Translations under genes and position numbers: made by a program
Assembly (NCBI GenBank): GCA_030377865.1
Contig: JAUCGA010000001.1
Span: 62,001-126,000 of the forward strand
Direction of reading: 5' to 3'
Length of the DNA: 64,000 nt
Origin: Anaerolineales bacterium HSG25
Lineage (GTDB): Bacteria > Chloroflexota > Anaerolineae > 4572-78 > J111
Part shown: positions 35,958 to 46,321 of the stretch, in pieces
How the letters are laid out: each line of letters begins with the position of its first letter
Position numbering within the stretch: the stretch's first letter is position 1
Notes under the pieces: generated by a model
What the model saw: the letters and a program-made list of their open reading frames with translations, nothing else
Databases searched by the model: none
What the model was told of the DNA's origin: nothing

Positions 35958-38900
35958 CTATAACTGCATCGCGGCTAATGATAACAGGTCATCTATCGAG
36001 CCACCATCGTCAACCATATCAAGAATATCTTCTTCTGCGAACTCTTCGGTGGAAAGTTTTTCTTCCTCTACCTCTGCCGATAATTCTTCTTTGTCGTAAT
36101 AATGGAAATATCCCGTACCTGCCGGAATTAGTTTCCCTAAGATAACATTTTCTTTTAATCCAAACAAGTTATCCTTTTTACCTTCAATGGCCGCTTGAGC
36201 TAACACATTAATGGTGTGTTGGAACGATGACGCTGACAAGAAACTGTCAGTATTCAACGCCGCTTTCGTAATCCCTAATAAAACAGGTCGTCCCGAAGCA
36301 GGGCGTTTATCCTCATCAATCAACTCTTGGTTCATGTCTTGGAATTTTTGATAATCCATCAGTTCACCGGGTAAGAATTTACTTTCACCACTCGTTACCA
36401 AGCGAATTTTATTGGTCATTTGACGAACAACCACTTCGATATGTTTATCACTGATTGGCACACCCTGAGACCGATAGACCTTTTGTACCTCTTCTAGTAG
36501 ATACAACTGAGCCGCTTCTCGACCTAGAACCTGTAAAATTCGGTTCGGATTCAGGGAACCCTCAGTCAATTGCTCACCAATCGAGACAATGTCGTTATCT
36601 TGAACTCGCAAACGGGCTGAGGCTTCAATCTCATATTCTTCTTCTTCTACCGCCTCCCAATGTACATAAACAAGTTTCCCATCACTACTAATTTCAACGA
36701 CTCCACCATGTTCGGCCAAAACTTCTTGACCTTCTAGTTGAGCAATAACAGCTTTGACGGCGACTTTATCCCCATCAGCAACCATAATCGACCAGTCGTC
36801 GGGAACCGGATGCTCATCATGACGAATCTCTTTGGCACTCACCTGTAACACCCGACTACCATCATCGTTGCTAATCAAGGTCACTTTACCATCAAGGTCA
36901 GAGATAATCGCTTCCCCTTTGGGGTTACGAGCTTCAAATAGTTCCTGTACCCGAGGCAAACCGTGGGTAATGTCAGTCGTACCAGCCACCCCACCAGTAT
37001 GGAAGGTTCGTAGGGTCAACTGCGTACCGGGTTCACCAATTGACTGAGCGGCAATAATACCGACGGCTGTTCCACGGGCTACGGCACCACCACGTCCCAT
37101 GTCTGAGCCATAAGAAAGGCTACAGATACCCTGTCTTAAACCACAGTGCATCGGAGAGCGAATAACAATCGTATCGACTCCTGCTTTATCAATAGCTCGG
37201 AAATGATCCACCGAGATCAACACGTCTTTGTCAACCACCACTTCACCCGTGGCGGGGTCAACAATCGGGTCAACCGAAACTCGTCCTACCAAACGTTCTT
37301 GGAAGGTTTGACCCATTTTTTCGCTACTTTGTCGGTTGATGATCATGCCAGTTTTGATATCACACGTACATTCCATTTTGTTGATAATCACATCTTGTGA
37401 CACATCAACCAACCGCCGAGTGAGGTATCCCGCATCAGCAGTTCGAAGGGCGGTATCAGCCAGCCCTTTCCGTGCCCCGTGTGTAGAGATGAAATACTCT
37501 AGGGCGGTTAAACCTTCGCGGAAGTTAGAGCGAATTGGCAAGGCGATAATCCGTCCACTTGGGTCGGTCATCAAACCCCGCATACCGGCTAACTGCCGAA
37601 TCGGCTGGAAGCCCCCTTTGGTCGCACCCGAATCAGCCATAAGCTTAATTGGGCTTTCAGGGTCAATAGCTAGACGTACCTCTTCGGTCACTTCTTCGGT
37701 GGCATCCCCCCACAAACGAACTGTTTTGAGGTACTGTTCTTCCTCGCTGATTAACCCACGTCGGAACTGTTGTTCGGCTTTAGTTACTTCACGTGTTACT
37801 TGTTCTATAATCTCTTTTTTACGCTCAGGCACGTTAATATCAGAAATTGAGATAGTCGCTCCAGAAATCGTAGCAAACTTAAAGCCAATCTCTTTAACGT
37901 CATCCACAAATTGAGCAGTTACTTCTTGTCCAAGTTTGTTGTAACATTCACCGATAAACTCTTTTAATGTGCCTTTGTCCAATACCCGATTCACTAATCG
38001 CAACGGTTCGGGCACAACTTGATTGAACAGTACTCGACCAACTGTAGTTTCAATCGGCTCTAGCTCATCGCTGTCGCTGGTGTAGTGCATAATTTTAATT
38101 TTGGCATGGATATGCACTTTTTCTAGGTTATAGGCCAACTCCACCTCGTTGATATTGGCGAAGATTTTGCCTTCTCCCTTTTTGCCATCTTCTTCCATGG
38201 TGAGGTAATAAACACCCAAAACCATGTCTTTCGTGGGTGATACAATCGGCTCACCGTTGGCTGGTAGCAGTAGGTTATGTGAGGAGAGCATCAACTCACG
38301 AGCCTCTTTGACCGCCTTTTTCGACAATGGGATATGAACTGCCATCTGGTCGCCATCAAAGTCAGCATTAAAGGCAGAACAGACGAGAGGGTGGATTTGT
38401 AACGCGCTCCCTTCAACCAAGAGAGGTTCGAAGGCTTGAATACCCAAACGGTGCAAGGTTGGCGCTCGGTTCAACATAATCGGTCGAGTTTGAATCACCT
38501 CTTCTAACACTTCCCATACTTCGGGGCGACGCTGCTCGACGATGCGTTTAGCACCTTTGACGTTATTGGCATAGTTATACTCAACCAATTTTTGGATAAC
38601 AAACGGTCGGAACAGTTCTAAGGCCATGCCTTTTGGTAAGCCACACTGATGCAATGCCAACTTAGCACCGACCACAATCACGGAACGTCCAGAATAATCA
38701 ACCCGTTTCCCTAACAGGTTACGACGGAAGCGGCCTTGTTTCCCTTTGAGCATGTCGCTCAAGCTCTTAAGCTGACGACGACCACGAGAAGAGACAGCTT
38801 TTCCACGCCGGCTATTGTCGATGAGAGAGTCAACGGCCTCTTGGAGCATCCGTTTTTCGTTACGGACAATCACATCAGGCGCGCCCAAATCGAGCAGACG

Positions 38901-40247
38901 CTTTAGGCGATTGTTCCGGTTAATCACTCGCCGATACAGGTCGTTTAGGTCAGATGTCGCAAACCGTCCACCATCAAGCTGAACCATAGGACGTAAATCT
39001 GGAGGGATGACCGGCAAAACAGTCAAAATCATCCATTCAGGACGGTTATTACTTTTTCGTAAACTTTCAACTACGCGTAAACGCTTAATCGCTTTCTTTT
39101 TAAGCTGTTTTGAGCGAGTAGTACGGATTTGGGTGCGTAGCTCTTTGGCTAAATCATCAAGACTTAAATATCGGCAAATTTCATGCAGGGCTTCCGCGCC
39201 CATACTGGCATAGAAGATATTGCCCCAACGGTCAGCCAAAACTCGAAATTCTGATTCGTTCAGGAAGGTCATGGGTTTAATCGACATCAGTTCCTGACGT
39301 TGTTCTTGCACTCGTGAGCCAATATCCTCGACCTCATCAGTTGACTGTTGGTCGAGTGTGCTTGACTCTTGGTCAGCCGCTAATCGCAAACGGTCTATCT
39401 CGACTCGAATACGCCCACGCTCACGATTGATTTCCGTGTCGGTTTCGACTTTAATTTCGTTGAGTCGCCCCTCAACCAGACCATTCAACACTTTTAGGTG
39501 GCTACTGTCAATCACCTCACCTTTATCGGCGACCATCTCTTCAATACCAGCCAGAGTAAACATTAATGGCTCGCGGGCCAAAATACTGTTCTTATCCTCT
39601 AAGTGTCGTTGTGCCGTTTGGGCATCTTGCATTAAGGCTTCAATGGCGCTATTCTGGCGCTCATTCAGTTCATTAACAATCTGCTCTTCCTCATCTCTAA
39701 AAATAGCGATGGTTTCATCAAGTTGTTGAGTAATCGTGTCGATTTTATCTTGACGTTCATCTTCATGCTTTTTCTCTTCTCTGACCAACTCATCATCTAA
39801 ACGCTTTAAAGCCTTGGTTCGAGCATTTTCATCAACTCGGGTGATGATATAATGGGCAAAATAGAGTACTCGATCCAAATTCCGTCGAGATATGTCCAAT
39901 AACAAACCCAAATAGGAGGGAACTCGACGGGTATACCAAATATGGGCTACTGGTGCGGCTAGTTCAATATGCCCCATTCGCTCTCTACGAACCGAAGAAC
40001 GGGTAACAAGTACGCCACATTTTTCACAAACAATGCCTTTATATCGAACTTGTTTGTATTTACCGCAATAACATTGCCAATCTTTGGTTGGGCCAAAAAT
40101 CGCTTCACAAAATAGGCCATCCTTTTCAGGACGTAAGCGCCGATAGTTAATGGTCTCAGGTTTAGTTACTTCTCCATACGACCAACCTCGAATTTCCTCT
40201 GGTGAAGCAAGACTGATACGTAAAGCACGAAAATCTTTTACTTCCAA
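35958..40247 (-). CDS. rpoC: RNA polymerase subunit beta'
   Basis: A 1429-residue subunit. The start is the TTG at 40247: AGGAGG stands 6 bases upstream and [20 protein letters not shown] is the family N-terminus; 15 further in-frame upstream codons would pass through the ribosome binding site. The first zinc site has Cys59, Cys61, Cys74 and Cys77. The catalytic [12 protein letters not shown] is at about residues 626-637. A coiled-coil insertion (about 150-320) replaces the shorter region of E. coli, a build seen in some deep-branching phyla. FHTGGVAG and the C-terminal [16 protein letters not shown] are present. No rpoB is adjacent, which is unusual. Confidence 0.97.
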   Translation of the reverse strand: MEVKDFRALRISLASPEEIRGWSYGEVTKPETINYRRLRPEKDGLFCEAIFGPTKDWQCYCGKYKQVRYKGIVCEKCGVLVTRSSVRRERMGHIELAAPVAHIWYTRRVPSYLGLLLDISRRNLDRVLYFAHYIITRVDENARTKALKRLDDELVREEKKHEDERQDKIDTITQQLDETIAIFRDEEEQIVNELNERQNSAIEALMQDAQTAQRHLEDKNSILAREPLMFTLAGIEEMVADKGEVIDSSHLKVLNGLVEGRLNEIKVETDTEINRERGRIRVEIDRLRLAADQESSTLDQQSTDEVEDIGSRVQEQRQELMSIKPMTFLNESEFRVLADRWGNIFYASMGAEALHEICRYLSLDDLAKELRTQIRTTRSKQLKKKAIKRLRVVESLRKSNNRPEWMILTVLPVIPPDLRPMVQLDGGRFATSDLNDLYRRVINRNNRLKRLLDLGAPDVIVRNEKRMLQEAVDSLIDNSRRGKAVSSRGRRQLKSLSDMLKGKQGRFRRNLLGKRVDYSGRSVIVVGAKLALHQCGLPKGMALELFRPFVIQKLVEYNYANNVKGAKRIVEQRRPEVWEVLEEVIQTRPIMLNRAPTLHRLGIQAFEPLLVEGSALQIHPLVCSAFNADFDGDQMAVHIPLSKKAVKEARELMLSSHNLLLPANGEPIVSPTKDMVLGVYYLTMEEDGKKGEGKIFANINEVELAYNLEKVHIHAKIKIMHYTSDSDELEPIETTVGRVLFNQVVPEPLRLVNRVLDKGTLKEFIGECYNKLGQEVTAQFVDDVKEIGFKFATISGATISISDINVPERKKEIIEQVTREVTKAEQQFRRGLISEEEQYLKTVRLWGDATEEVTEEVRLAIDPESPIKLMADSGATKGGFQPIRQLAGMRGLMTDPSGRIIALPIRSNFREGLTALEYFISTHGARKGLADTALRTADAGYLTRRLVDVSQDVIINKMECTCDIKTGMIINRQSSEKMGQTFQERLVGRVSVDPIVDPATGEVVVDKDVLISVDHFRAIDKAGVDTIVIRSPMHCGLRQGICSLSYGSDMGRGGAVARGTAVGIIAAQSIGEPGTQLTLRTFHTGGVAGTTDITHGLPRVQELFEARNPKGEAIISDLDGKVTLISNDDGSRVLQVSAKEIRHDEHPVPDDWSIMVADGDKVAVKAVIAQLEGQEVLAEHGGVVEISSDGKLVYVHWEAVEEEEYEIEASARLRVQDNDIVSIGEQLTEGSLNPNRILQVLGREAAQLYLLEEVQKVYRSQGVPISDKHIEVVVRQMTNKIRLVTSGESKFLPGELMDYQKFQDMNQELIDEDKRPASGRPVLLGITKAALNTDSFLSASSFQHTINVLAQAAIEGKKDNLFGLKENVILGKLIPAGTGYFHYYDKEELSAEVEEEKLSTEEFAEEDILDMVDDGGSIDDLLSLAAMQL

Positions 40248-41013
40248 TGTAATCCTCCTAAAGATATAAATAAGGATTTGATGCCTAAACACCTAAAACA
40301 TAACTCCATGTACGGATTATATTTCATGGGTTACACATCGACGATTAAATTTGAATATATGGGGGAGCGTAGCAGTAAATATATTAATTAGTAATTTAAC
40401 CTTAAATCTAAAGTTATGGGTCAAACACTCCGCTACATAATATATTAAGTGGATAGTGTAGGGGAAATTCTATCAAACTGTGTTGCAGACAAAAAAACAC
40501 GCCTCAAATTTATTTGGGGCGCAATCCTAATTTCAGATTGATTATGTTGATTTGTGCAGTTCGCGAAGCGGTAATTATATACAATTATAGATATTAAGCA
40601 AACGCACATTAAAAATGTGGATGTGAATTTGACAATTAAAAAATTATCATGTCATGAGCGGCGATGGTCAAGGTTTCGGGCACCTACACATGTCACCCTG
40701 AACGCTTTTTGCGAAAGGTCTCTCTTACCTGAATTTAGGGGGATTCGGGTGGATGCTTCGCCTTCGGCTCAGTATAACATAGTTTTCAACATCATCTTGA
40801 CCACTACATAAGTTCACGTAATTAAATAAAGAGAGAGAACAAGTTTGCGAAAATCACTAAGGACAGAGATAATCCATTTGCCCTATCTATCATTGGCTTC
40901 TCACACACCATTATGGTGTGGGATGATGATATCTATTTGCCTCAGCAGACTTACGATTTTTGGGAGATTTATTAACCAATCTCGGGTCAGATTAATTCGT
41001 AGGAGATGGCAAG
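40248..41013. other. Long leader region upstream of rpoC
   Basis: About 770 bases between divergent genes. It holds a terminator-like hairpin on the rpoC strand (40491-40520), a remnant of a widespread TCACCCTGA...TTCGCCTTCGGCTCAG repeat (about 40692-40780), and an open stretch 40850-40975 reading VWDDDIYLPQQTYDFWEIY that may be the tail of a lost gene. No intact gene was found. Confidence 0.5.
40491..40520 (-). terminator. Terminator-like hairpin in the rpoC leader
   Basis: Read on the minus strand, GCCCCAAATAAATTTGAGGC forms a stem with one mismatch, followed by GTGTTTTTTT. No minus-strand gene ends just upstream, so it may be a transcription attenuator 244 bases before rpoC, or the leftover end of a lost upstream operon. 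Confidence 0.55.
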
Positions 41014-41469
41014 ATGCAATATCCCTTAATTGAAAAAATTGGTGCCCCCGATTTACTGATCGGTCGTGAGCAAGAATTTAAACAATTTAATAAATGGATT
41101 GATAATATGCCCAAACGACTTTCAAAATCATGGGCCATTTTGGGACGGCGAAAAAGTGGCAAGACGGCTTTTGTACAACGGTTGTTCAACCAACTCTGGT
41201 CAGCCAATGGGCTGGTCATCCCCTTTTATATCAGTATTCCCGAGTCACCAATTTGGTTTGTTGACTTGGTGGAAGTACGAACTCGGCAAGACAAATCGAA
41301 CCTGACAGATGTAACGGATTTTCAGGAGAAGGTGTCGATTTATCGAACTTTGAACCCAGAACAAACAGTATTAGCTGGTTTTCTATCGTTGGGTGGTTTT
41401 ACCCAAGAGGCCATCCAGAAATGTCAGGCTGATGATATTGCTTGGACGACTGAATTACCTTATTTTTAA
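41014..41469 (+). CDS. Truncated AAA+ ATPase (internally deleted paralogue)
   Basis: A 151-residue protein. The first 85 residues are the start of an archaeal-type ATPase (DLLIGREQEFKQFNKWIDNM, P-loop GRRKSGKTA). After PFYISIPESPIWFVDL it changes to VEVRTRQDKSNLTDVTDFQE and ends with GGFTQEAIQKCQADDI, which resembles the C-terminal nuclease-like part of the next gene (STGGFTDEVLAYVTDRSDI). The middle with Walker B, winged helix and most of the C-domain is missing, so an in-frame deletion of about 400 codons is likely. AGGAG precedes the ATG. It cannot be an active ATPase as it stands. Confidence 0.68.
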   Translation: MQYPLIEKIGAPDLLIGREQEFKQFNKWIDNMPKRLSKSWAILGRRKSGKTAFVQRLFNQLWSANGLVIPFYISIPESPIWFVDLVEVRTRQDKSNLTDVTDFQEKVSIYRTLNPEQTVLAGFLSLGGFTQEAIQKCQADDIAWTTELPYF

Positions 41470-41483
41470 GGACTACAAAGACA

Positions 41484-43304
41484 ATGGATGAAAAAATATT
41501 CCCCATCGATGAGATGGTAGCTTACGAAGAGTTTACCGACCGTATCGAGATTCTGCGGGAGTTGGATACCTGGGTCAAAAATATTCAACGCATGGCCTCT
41601 CGCAGTACAGCCCTCATTGCCCCGCGCCGTTTGGGCAAAAGTGTGCTATTAGACCGCCTCGTCAACACCGTTTTTTTCAAACCGGATTATCGGGTGGCTC
41701 CGTTCTATATTCGCATCAAACGGGACGAGATGACATTACATGATTTTTTGCTCGAATATGCGACCTCGTTTTTTCGACAATATATCGCCTATTGCCTGCA
41801 AGACCCATCGTTATATCGACAAAGCCACCTTGGTTTGGAAACATTGTTGGATTATCCAAACGAGCATAAGGCGGTTAAACTGGCCCAACAGTTTATTCGA
41901 GAATTTTTAGATCGCTATCACAAAAAAGGGCCAAAAGATGCTCGTCTTCATTGGGAAAACTTTGTTGTCGTGCCAGAAAATCTAGCCTCTCTTTCCGGTA
42001 CTAGAGTGGCGGTTATCATTGATGAGTTTCAGGATATGAAATTTTATATCCATGATATAGCTAAGGAAAGGTTAGGGCATATCCATGCCCAACGCAAAAA
42101 AACACCCGATTATCAAGGCGTAAATCTGACCGCCTCATACAGCCATCAATCCCAAAGCCGAAAGGCTCCTATGCTGGTCTCCGGCTCTGCCGTAACCTTG
42201 ATATTCAAAACGGTGATGGGTGGGCCATTAGGGGGGCGATTTAACTTTAGGTATCTCAAACCGTTATCGATTCCTGATGGAGCCACCTTGTTACAAGTTC
42301 TACTAAAGCTGTACGCCGATAACACCCCGATTTCTATTGAAAATGCCTTATATGCCAGCACCCGCGTGGGGGGACATCCCTACTACCTCTACTGTCTCAG
42401 CACCTCCAATTCGGGGATTAAGGTGTTCCAGAGTCGAGCTGATATTGATGAACTGATTCAATATGAGACCGAACAAGGCAGTATTTATGGTTTCTGGCAA
42501 ACCCATTTTGATAACAACCGAAAATATATCAACGCTGATGATGATGCCGAGTTGGGTAAGAAGATTATCTACTACTTTACCAAATACAATAATCAACCCG
42601 TTGATACCAAAGCGATTGCGGCCAAACTACAAGTCAGTAAACAAGCCGTAGACCGAAAAATCGAAAAACTCCATCAGGCTGATTTGGTTTATCGGAGCGC
42701 GGCCAAATATTATACCTTCAACGACATCTGCTTGATGCGCTTTATCAAATATTTCTATGTGCAGGATTTAGAAGGGTTGGAAGAGATTGACCTGAGCCAA
42801 CAGAGCCAGTTTAATAACCTGAAAGGCCGTTTTTTGGAAATTGTGGTACAGGTGACGATGATGAAGTTTAACCATGAATCGTTAGCTGGGGCTTGGTTTG
42901 GTCGCCCTCAGCAAAAAATAGAGCTACCCCGCTTTCAAATTGTCGATACCAAACAGGTCAAAGGAGCGACCACGCCTTCCTATCAGCTTGATTTGGTGGG
43001 TCGAGCCTCAGAGCCAAATCTGTATTGGGTGTGCGAATGTAAATACACCAAACGCAAAATGGCTCTATCCCAAGTGCAAAAATTGGAGCAGGCGGTGACA
43101 GCCTTTAAGCAAGAACTGATAGAGAATGGCCTGCCTGAACCGACCGTCCAAATCTGGCTAGTTTCTACGGGAGGTTTTACCGACGAGGTATTAGCCTATG
43201 TTACGGATCGGTCAGACATCTATGTCTCTGACCATGAGGGCATCAACCAGATTTTCCGAGCTTATGGCGGCAACTATAATATTCCGTTGTTTGTGAGTGA
43301 GTGA
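41484..43304 (+). CDS. Archaeal-type AAA+ ATPase with winged helix and C-terminal PD-(D/E)xK-like domain
   Basis: A 606-residue protein. The ATPase domain has a P-loop APRRLGKSVLL near residue 50 and Walker B VAVIIDEFQDM near 180. TRVGGHPYYLYCL near 290 is the C-lobe. A winged-helix segment (AAKLQVSKQAVDRKIEKLHQ) lies near 385, and the C-terminal domain has DLVGRASEPNLYWVCECKYT, a possible PD-(D/E)xK nuclease core with D, C-E-C and K. Members of this group occur in mobile or defence contexts, but the function is not established. The gene ends in a GTGA microsatellite (43289-43310). It follows its truncated paralogue by 14 bases. Confidence 0.8.
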   Translation: MDEKIFPIDEMVAYEEFTDRIEILRELDTWVKNIQRMASRSTALIAPRRLGKSVLLDRLVNTVFFKPDYRVAPFYIRIKRDEMTLHDFLLEYATSFFRQYIAYCLQDPSLYRQSHLGLETLLDYPNEHKAVKLAQQFIREFLDRYHKKGPKDARLHWENFVVVPENLASLSGTRVAVIIDEFQDMKFYIHDIAKERLGHIHAQRKKTPDYQGVNLTASYSHQSQSRKAPMLVSGSAVTLIFKTVMGGPLGGRFNFRYLKPLSIPDGATLLQVLLKLYADNTPISIENALYASTRVGGHPYYLYCLSTSNSGIKVFQSRADIDELIQYETEQGSIYGFWQTHFDNNRKYINADDDAELGKKIIYYFTKYNNQPVDTKAIAAKLQVSKQAVDRKIEKLHQADLVYRSAAKYYTFNDICLMRFIKYFYVQDLEGLEEIDLSQQSQFNNLKGRFLEIVVQVTMMKFNHESLAGAWFGRPQQKIELPRFQIVDTKQVKGATTPSYQLDLVGRASEPNLYWVCECKYTKRKMALSQVQKLEQAVTAFKQELIENGLPEPTVQIWLVSTGGFTDEVLAYVTDRSDIYVSDHEGINQIFRAYGGNYNIPLFVSE

Positions 43305-43460
43305 GTGAGTGAGGGTAAGAAATGGGCATTAAATAAATTGTTAGCTGGTTTTGTGGTAGTCAAGATGATGTTGGAGTGCAATGGGTTTAGCCATTGCCTA
43401 ATTGACAATCAATTATTGTCAATTAGTACAGGATTTCATTCAACGATCAAGGAAGTGTTA

Positions 43461-43492
43461 AAAAAGCACCGAATTAAATTCGGTGCTTTTTA
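43461..43492. terminator. Bidirectional intrinsic terminator
   Basis: AAAAAGCACCGAATT pairs with AATTCGGTGCTTTTT, with T tracts for both directions. It probably ends the ATPase transcript. Confidence 0.88.
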
Positions 43493-43614
43493 TTACCTAA
43501 CAGTTTTTTGGCTATGATTTTCGGTTCGACCAACACCTACGAGGAAAACTACATACCTCGCAGGAGAGGTCATGCCCTTCAATTGCTCTGCTTCTACGTA
43601 CCCAAATGGGTAAG

Positions 43615-43775
43615 CAGAAGTTTATCATTTCAACATGACTAAAACAATATCTGACAGGATTAACAGGATTAACAGGATTACAAGCAAAAAAATCCTGTTA
43701 ATCTTGTTAATCCTGTCAAAAAATGCTTTTGATTTTATCAATATATCAGGTCATGAATGAAACGACAAACTCTTG
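43615..43775 (-). mobile_element. Family A MITE, GGGTAAG flanks
   Basis: 161 bp, starting CAGAAGTTTATCATTTCAAC and ending GAAACGACAAACTCTTG. GGGTAAG lies at 43608-43614 and 43776-43782; a 6-bp duplication extended by one matching base is the simplest reading. The palindromic core has three CAGGATTAA-type units in each arm. Confidence 0.9.
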
Positions 43776-43821
43776 GGGTAAGGTCTCATTAGCCCAAACA
43801 AGGACTAACACCGCCCTTTTG

Positions 43822-44595
43822 TTACCGTCGATCATGCCCTTTAAACTTCTTTTTAGGAGGCTTATTGACAGTTTGGCGCAACAGATTTACCTCACGGGGG
43901 GTCAGGTAACGCCAATGCCCCAACTTAAGTTTACCCAGTCGTAGTGGCCCAATCCGTACCCGCTCTAGTCGTTTAACCCGATGCCCAAGAATATCGGCTA
44001 CAGTTCGGATTTGACGTTTACGTCCCTCGGTTAAGATAACTTTGTACCATGTGGCTTTATGCTCCCCTTTGAGCATCTGCACCCAAGCCGGTTTGAGTGG
44101 CGGTTCACCGGGAATTTTTACCTCACCCTGTCGCCATTTTTTTATGGTCTCCAATGATGGTTTGCCCGTCAAAAGCACCTCATACTCTTTTTCCAAATGA
44201 TAGCGTGGATGGGTCAACTTTTCGGCTAACGCGCCATCGTTAGTTAACAAAATCAACCCCTCACTATGCTGATCTAAACGCCCCACCGGATAAACCCGCT
44301 CCTCTACCTCAGTTACCAAATCTAACACGGTAATTCGTTTGCGGTCATCATGGGTGGTGCTTAATACGTCAGTTGGTTTATTGAGCATGATATAAACCAT
44401 CGATTCTGCTTGATCTAATAATTTACCGTCCACCGTGATTTTATCCCGTTGGAGATTAATTTTTACACCCATTTGGGTAACGACCTTTCCATTGACCGTT
44501 ACTCGGCCATCCTTAATCAGTTGTTCACTCGCCCGTCGTGAAGCGATTCCGGCATGGGCTAATACTTTCTGTAATCGTTCTAATTTATTGTTCAT
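43822..44595 (-). CDS. rluB: 23S rRNA pseudouridine synthase of the RluB/RsuA family
   Basis: A 257-residue enzyme with an N-terminal S4 RNA-binding domain (LERLQKVLAHAGIASRRASE) and the catalytic GRLDQHSEGLILLTNDG with Asp108. The length and GRKRQIRTVADILGHRVKRL fit RluB, which modifies U2605-type positions in 23S rRNA. The basic tail PPKKKFKGHDRR is common in this group. It follows scpB by 38 bases; this scpB-rluB pairing is widely conserved. Confidence 0.93.
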   Translation of the reverse strand: MNNKLERLQKVLAHAGIASRRASEQLIKDGRVTVNGKVVTQMGVKINLQRDKITVDGKLLDQAESMVYIMLNKPTDVLSTTHDDRKRITVLDLVTEVEERVYPVGRLDQHSEGLILLTNDGALAEKLTHPRYHLEKEYEVLLTGKPSLETIKKWRQGEVKIPGEPPLKPAWVQMLKGEHKATWYKVILTEGRKRQIRTVADILGHRVKRLERVRIGPLRLGKLKLGHWRYLTPREVNLLRQTVNKPPKKKFKGHDRR

Positions 44596-44633
44596 AGTCT
44601 TGTGAGGCGTGAAACGTGATAAGTAATCCGTGT

Positions 44634-45185
44634 TTATCCATGTTTATCTGTGTCCACGCTCTCCTCTTCATCCTCCAGTTCCAATTTGGGTAACTGTTCT
44701 AAATTTTCTAAACCTAATAAGCGTAAAAACTCAAAGGTAGTGCCATACAGCGTTGGATGTCCAACTGTATCCAACCGGCCCACCGATTCAATGATACCTC
44801 GACTAAGTAAAGTGCGTAGCACGCTGTCGCTGTTCACCCCTCGAATCCCGTCGATTTCAGATCGAGTAATTGGTTGGCGATAAGCTACAATGGCTAATGT
44901 TTCCAAAGCCGGAGTCGATAGTTTGCTCGAAATCGACAAACCGAGTAGTTTCCGCACATAAGGGGTTAGTTCCGGCGCGGTGACCAGTTGTACTCGATTC
45001 CCGTTCCGTTGGAGCCGAATACCCCGTTCTTTATAATCAAGAGCCAACTGTTGCACCGCCTGCTCAACCTGTTTCACTTTACATTGAATTGTTGCCGCAA
45101 GTTGATTTAGGGTCACTGGCTCTGGAGCGACAAATAAAATGCCCTCTATCGCCACTTTTAGCTGTTGCTCGGTAGAGATTTCCAT
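44634..45185 (-). CDS. scpB: Segregation and condensation protein B
   Basis: A 183-residue protein with two winged-helix domains: LKVAIEGILFVAPEPVTLNQ at the start and LETLAIVAYRQPITRSEIDG with IRGVNSDSVLRTLL in the second. ScpB binds the ScpA kleisin of the SMC condensin. No scpA or smc is inside the window. The C-terminal tail is acidic (LELEDEEESVDTD). The ribosome binding site is weak. Confidence 0.94.
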   Translation of the reverse strand: MEISTEQQLKVAIEGILFVAPEPVTLNQLAATIQCKVKQVEQAVQQLALDYKERGIRLQRNGNRVQLVTAPELTPYVRKLLGLSISSKLSTPALETLAIVAYRQPITRSEIDGIRGVNSDSVLRTLLSRGIIESVGRLDTVGHPTLYGTTFEFLRLLGLENLEQLPKLELEDEEESVDTDKHG

Positions 45186-45230
45186 GCTATGTTCAAACGA
45201 TACGGAATGAGTTTTTTAATTTGCCCATAA

Positions 45231-45358
45231 GACCGCTGATGACCGCTGATGACCGCTGATTGAAATCAGCATCTTAAACGGAAAACCTGCTTAAGCAGGT
45301 TTCTCATGTCAGCATAAGAATTCATTCTTATGTAAAAACGCGCAATTTATTTAATCCC
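45231..45358 (+). repeat. Element E copy
   Basis: Three direct GACCGCTGAT units are followed by hairpins TGATTGAAATCA, AACCTGCTTAAGCAGGTT and CATAAGAATTCATTCTTATG, then ACGCGCAATTTATTTAATCC. It closely matches 63641-63757 and lies in the scpB leader. Confidence 0.8.
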
Positions 45359-45470
45359 AATTCCTACCCGTTTGAAGCGTCTCCTTTTATCTTGCGTATC
45401 ATGTCATAACCTGTATTTCATGACAAACCAGCCCCAAAAGTCTCTAATATAGGGACTTAGAATATATCAT

Positions 45471-45561
45471 GTAAATATTCAGTAAAATCACCCTAGAAAC
45501 CCGATTTCTCAAAGAAATTGGGTTTCTGACGTTCCTTCTGGCGAGTTCACTGAATATTTAC
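45471..45561 (+). mobile_element. Family B MITE, TATATCAT target duplication
   Basis: 91 bp, GTAAATATTCAGTAAAATCA to TTCACTGAATATTTAC; both ends here carry the GTAAATATTCAGT form. TATATCAT lies at 45463-45470 and 45562-45569. It seems to have landed in the worn left part of the neighbouring family C element. Confidence 0.92.
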
Positions 45562-45574
45562 TATATCATATCAT

Positions 45575-45693
45575 GACAAACTCAAAGTTAAGATCCGTGG
45601 AGTGCAAAAGCTTCTTGCTTTTGCCAGAAGCAAACATGCAAAAGCAATCAGCTTTTGCACTCCGTTATTGCCGAATACCTCTAATATTCTGCA
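45575..45693. mobile_element. Family C copy fused to a lipoprotein gene
   Basis: The core GAGTGCAAAAGCTTCTTGCT with its inverted partner and the right end CCGAATACCTCTA are clear; the left end is worn. The element's internal ATG at 45636 and its following codons become the first residues of the lipoprotein. Confidence 0.8.
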
Positions 45694-46211
45694 CATTAAT
45701 CGTCTTAGCCTGCGGTGGTCAAATGCAACGGCATGCTACACCACCAACTGGGTTGATTGTGGTCAAACAGGAAGCGGCACAACAACTCAAACAGAACGCC
45801 TATCAAGCCTTGGCCGAAGCCAGCGACAGCTACACTGCCACCTTCCGGGTCACCGATGAGCAGATTACCTCGTTGGTGGCTCTAGAACTGACTCGGACGG
45901 GACAAATTCCAATCCGAAAGCCGCAAATCTGGTTCAGATCGGGTCAAATTCACGTGACGGGCTTTGTTTCGGCGGTAGTTGGAGTTAATGTAACTATGCA
46001 TCTCATCGGTTCGGCCTTTGTGCAGGACGGTCAACTGTTATTCGAGATAACATCAGCCCAAACAGACTACCTCGACCTACCACAAACAACGCTACCTTCC
46101 TTGACCCAAACGATTAACGAAGCCTTGGCCGAACTACCGCTTGAGGTAGAGATTACTCAGGTCAAAATTCTTGATGGCGAGATGCAGGTCAAGGGAAAAC
46201 GTGACGAGTGA
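45636..46211 (+). CDS. Lipoprotein with LmeA/DUF2993-like body, start from element C
   Basis: From the ATG at 45636 the protein has 191 residues. The start MQKQSAFALRYCRIPLIFC runs into TLIVLACGG, a lipobox with cysteine, so export and lipidation are predicted. The first 18 residues are translated from the family C element, the rest from native DNA. The mature part (SYTATFRVTDEQITSLVALE, then IWFRSGQIHVTGFVSAVVGV) resembles lipid-binding proteins of the LmeA/DUF2993 kind, though this is tentative. No ribosome binding site is visible before the ATG; upstream in-frame starts inside the element are also possible. Confidence 0.65.
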   Translation: MQKQSAFALRYCRIPLIFCTLIVLACGGQMQRHATPPTGLIVVKQEAAQQLKQNAYQALAEASDSYTATFRVTDEQITSLVALELTRTGQIPIRKPQIWFRSGQIHVTGFVSAVVGVNVTMHLIGSAFVQDGQLLFEITSAQTDYLDLPQTTLPSLTQTINEALAELPLEVEITQVKILDGEMQVKGKRDE

Positions 46212-46321
46212 AACGTGAGGCTTGTTCCCCAATGAAATATACCCGATGAATCTGCAAGTGATTGAAAAAAATGGCAAACCTGAATGGACTGTAATCTCTT
46301 ACGATTTTTATTTGCAACTTA

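Larger units (their letters stand above)
43305..43821. other. Convergent gap with terminator and family A copy
   Basis: About 515 bases between the ATPase and rluB ends. It holds a GTGA microsatellite end, two small inverted repeats (near 43375-43430), a strong terminator (43461-43492) and a family A element (43615-43775). No gene. Confidence 0.6.

Noticed and set aside
35872-36099. Open frame starting MQKFLAFARNKLQKQEAFAL
   Set aside because: It is a translation of family C and of the antisense of rpoC; similar MQKLLAFA frames occur in most C copies (46381, 53368, 55807), so they mark the repeat, not genes.
37336-37914. Plus-strand frame of 192 codons
   Set aside because: Lies antisense inside rpoC; its residues are the shadow of the conserved polymerase sequence.
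40845-41033. Small frame upstream of the first ATPase
   Set aside because: No ribosome binding site and overlaps the ATPase start; another frame in the same stretch looks like a lost gene's tail, so neither was called.
43305-43517. Frame following the ATPase stop
   Set aside because: It runs through a GTGA microsatellite and a terminator hairpin, without ribosome binding site or protein-like composition.
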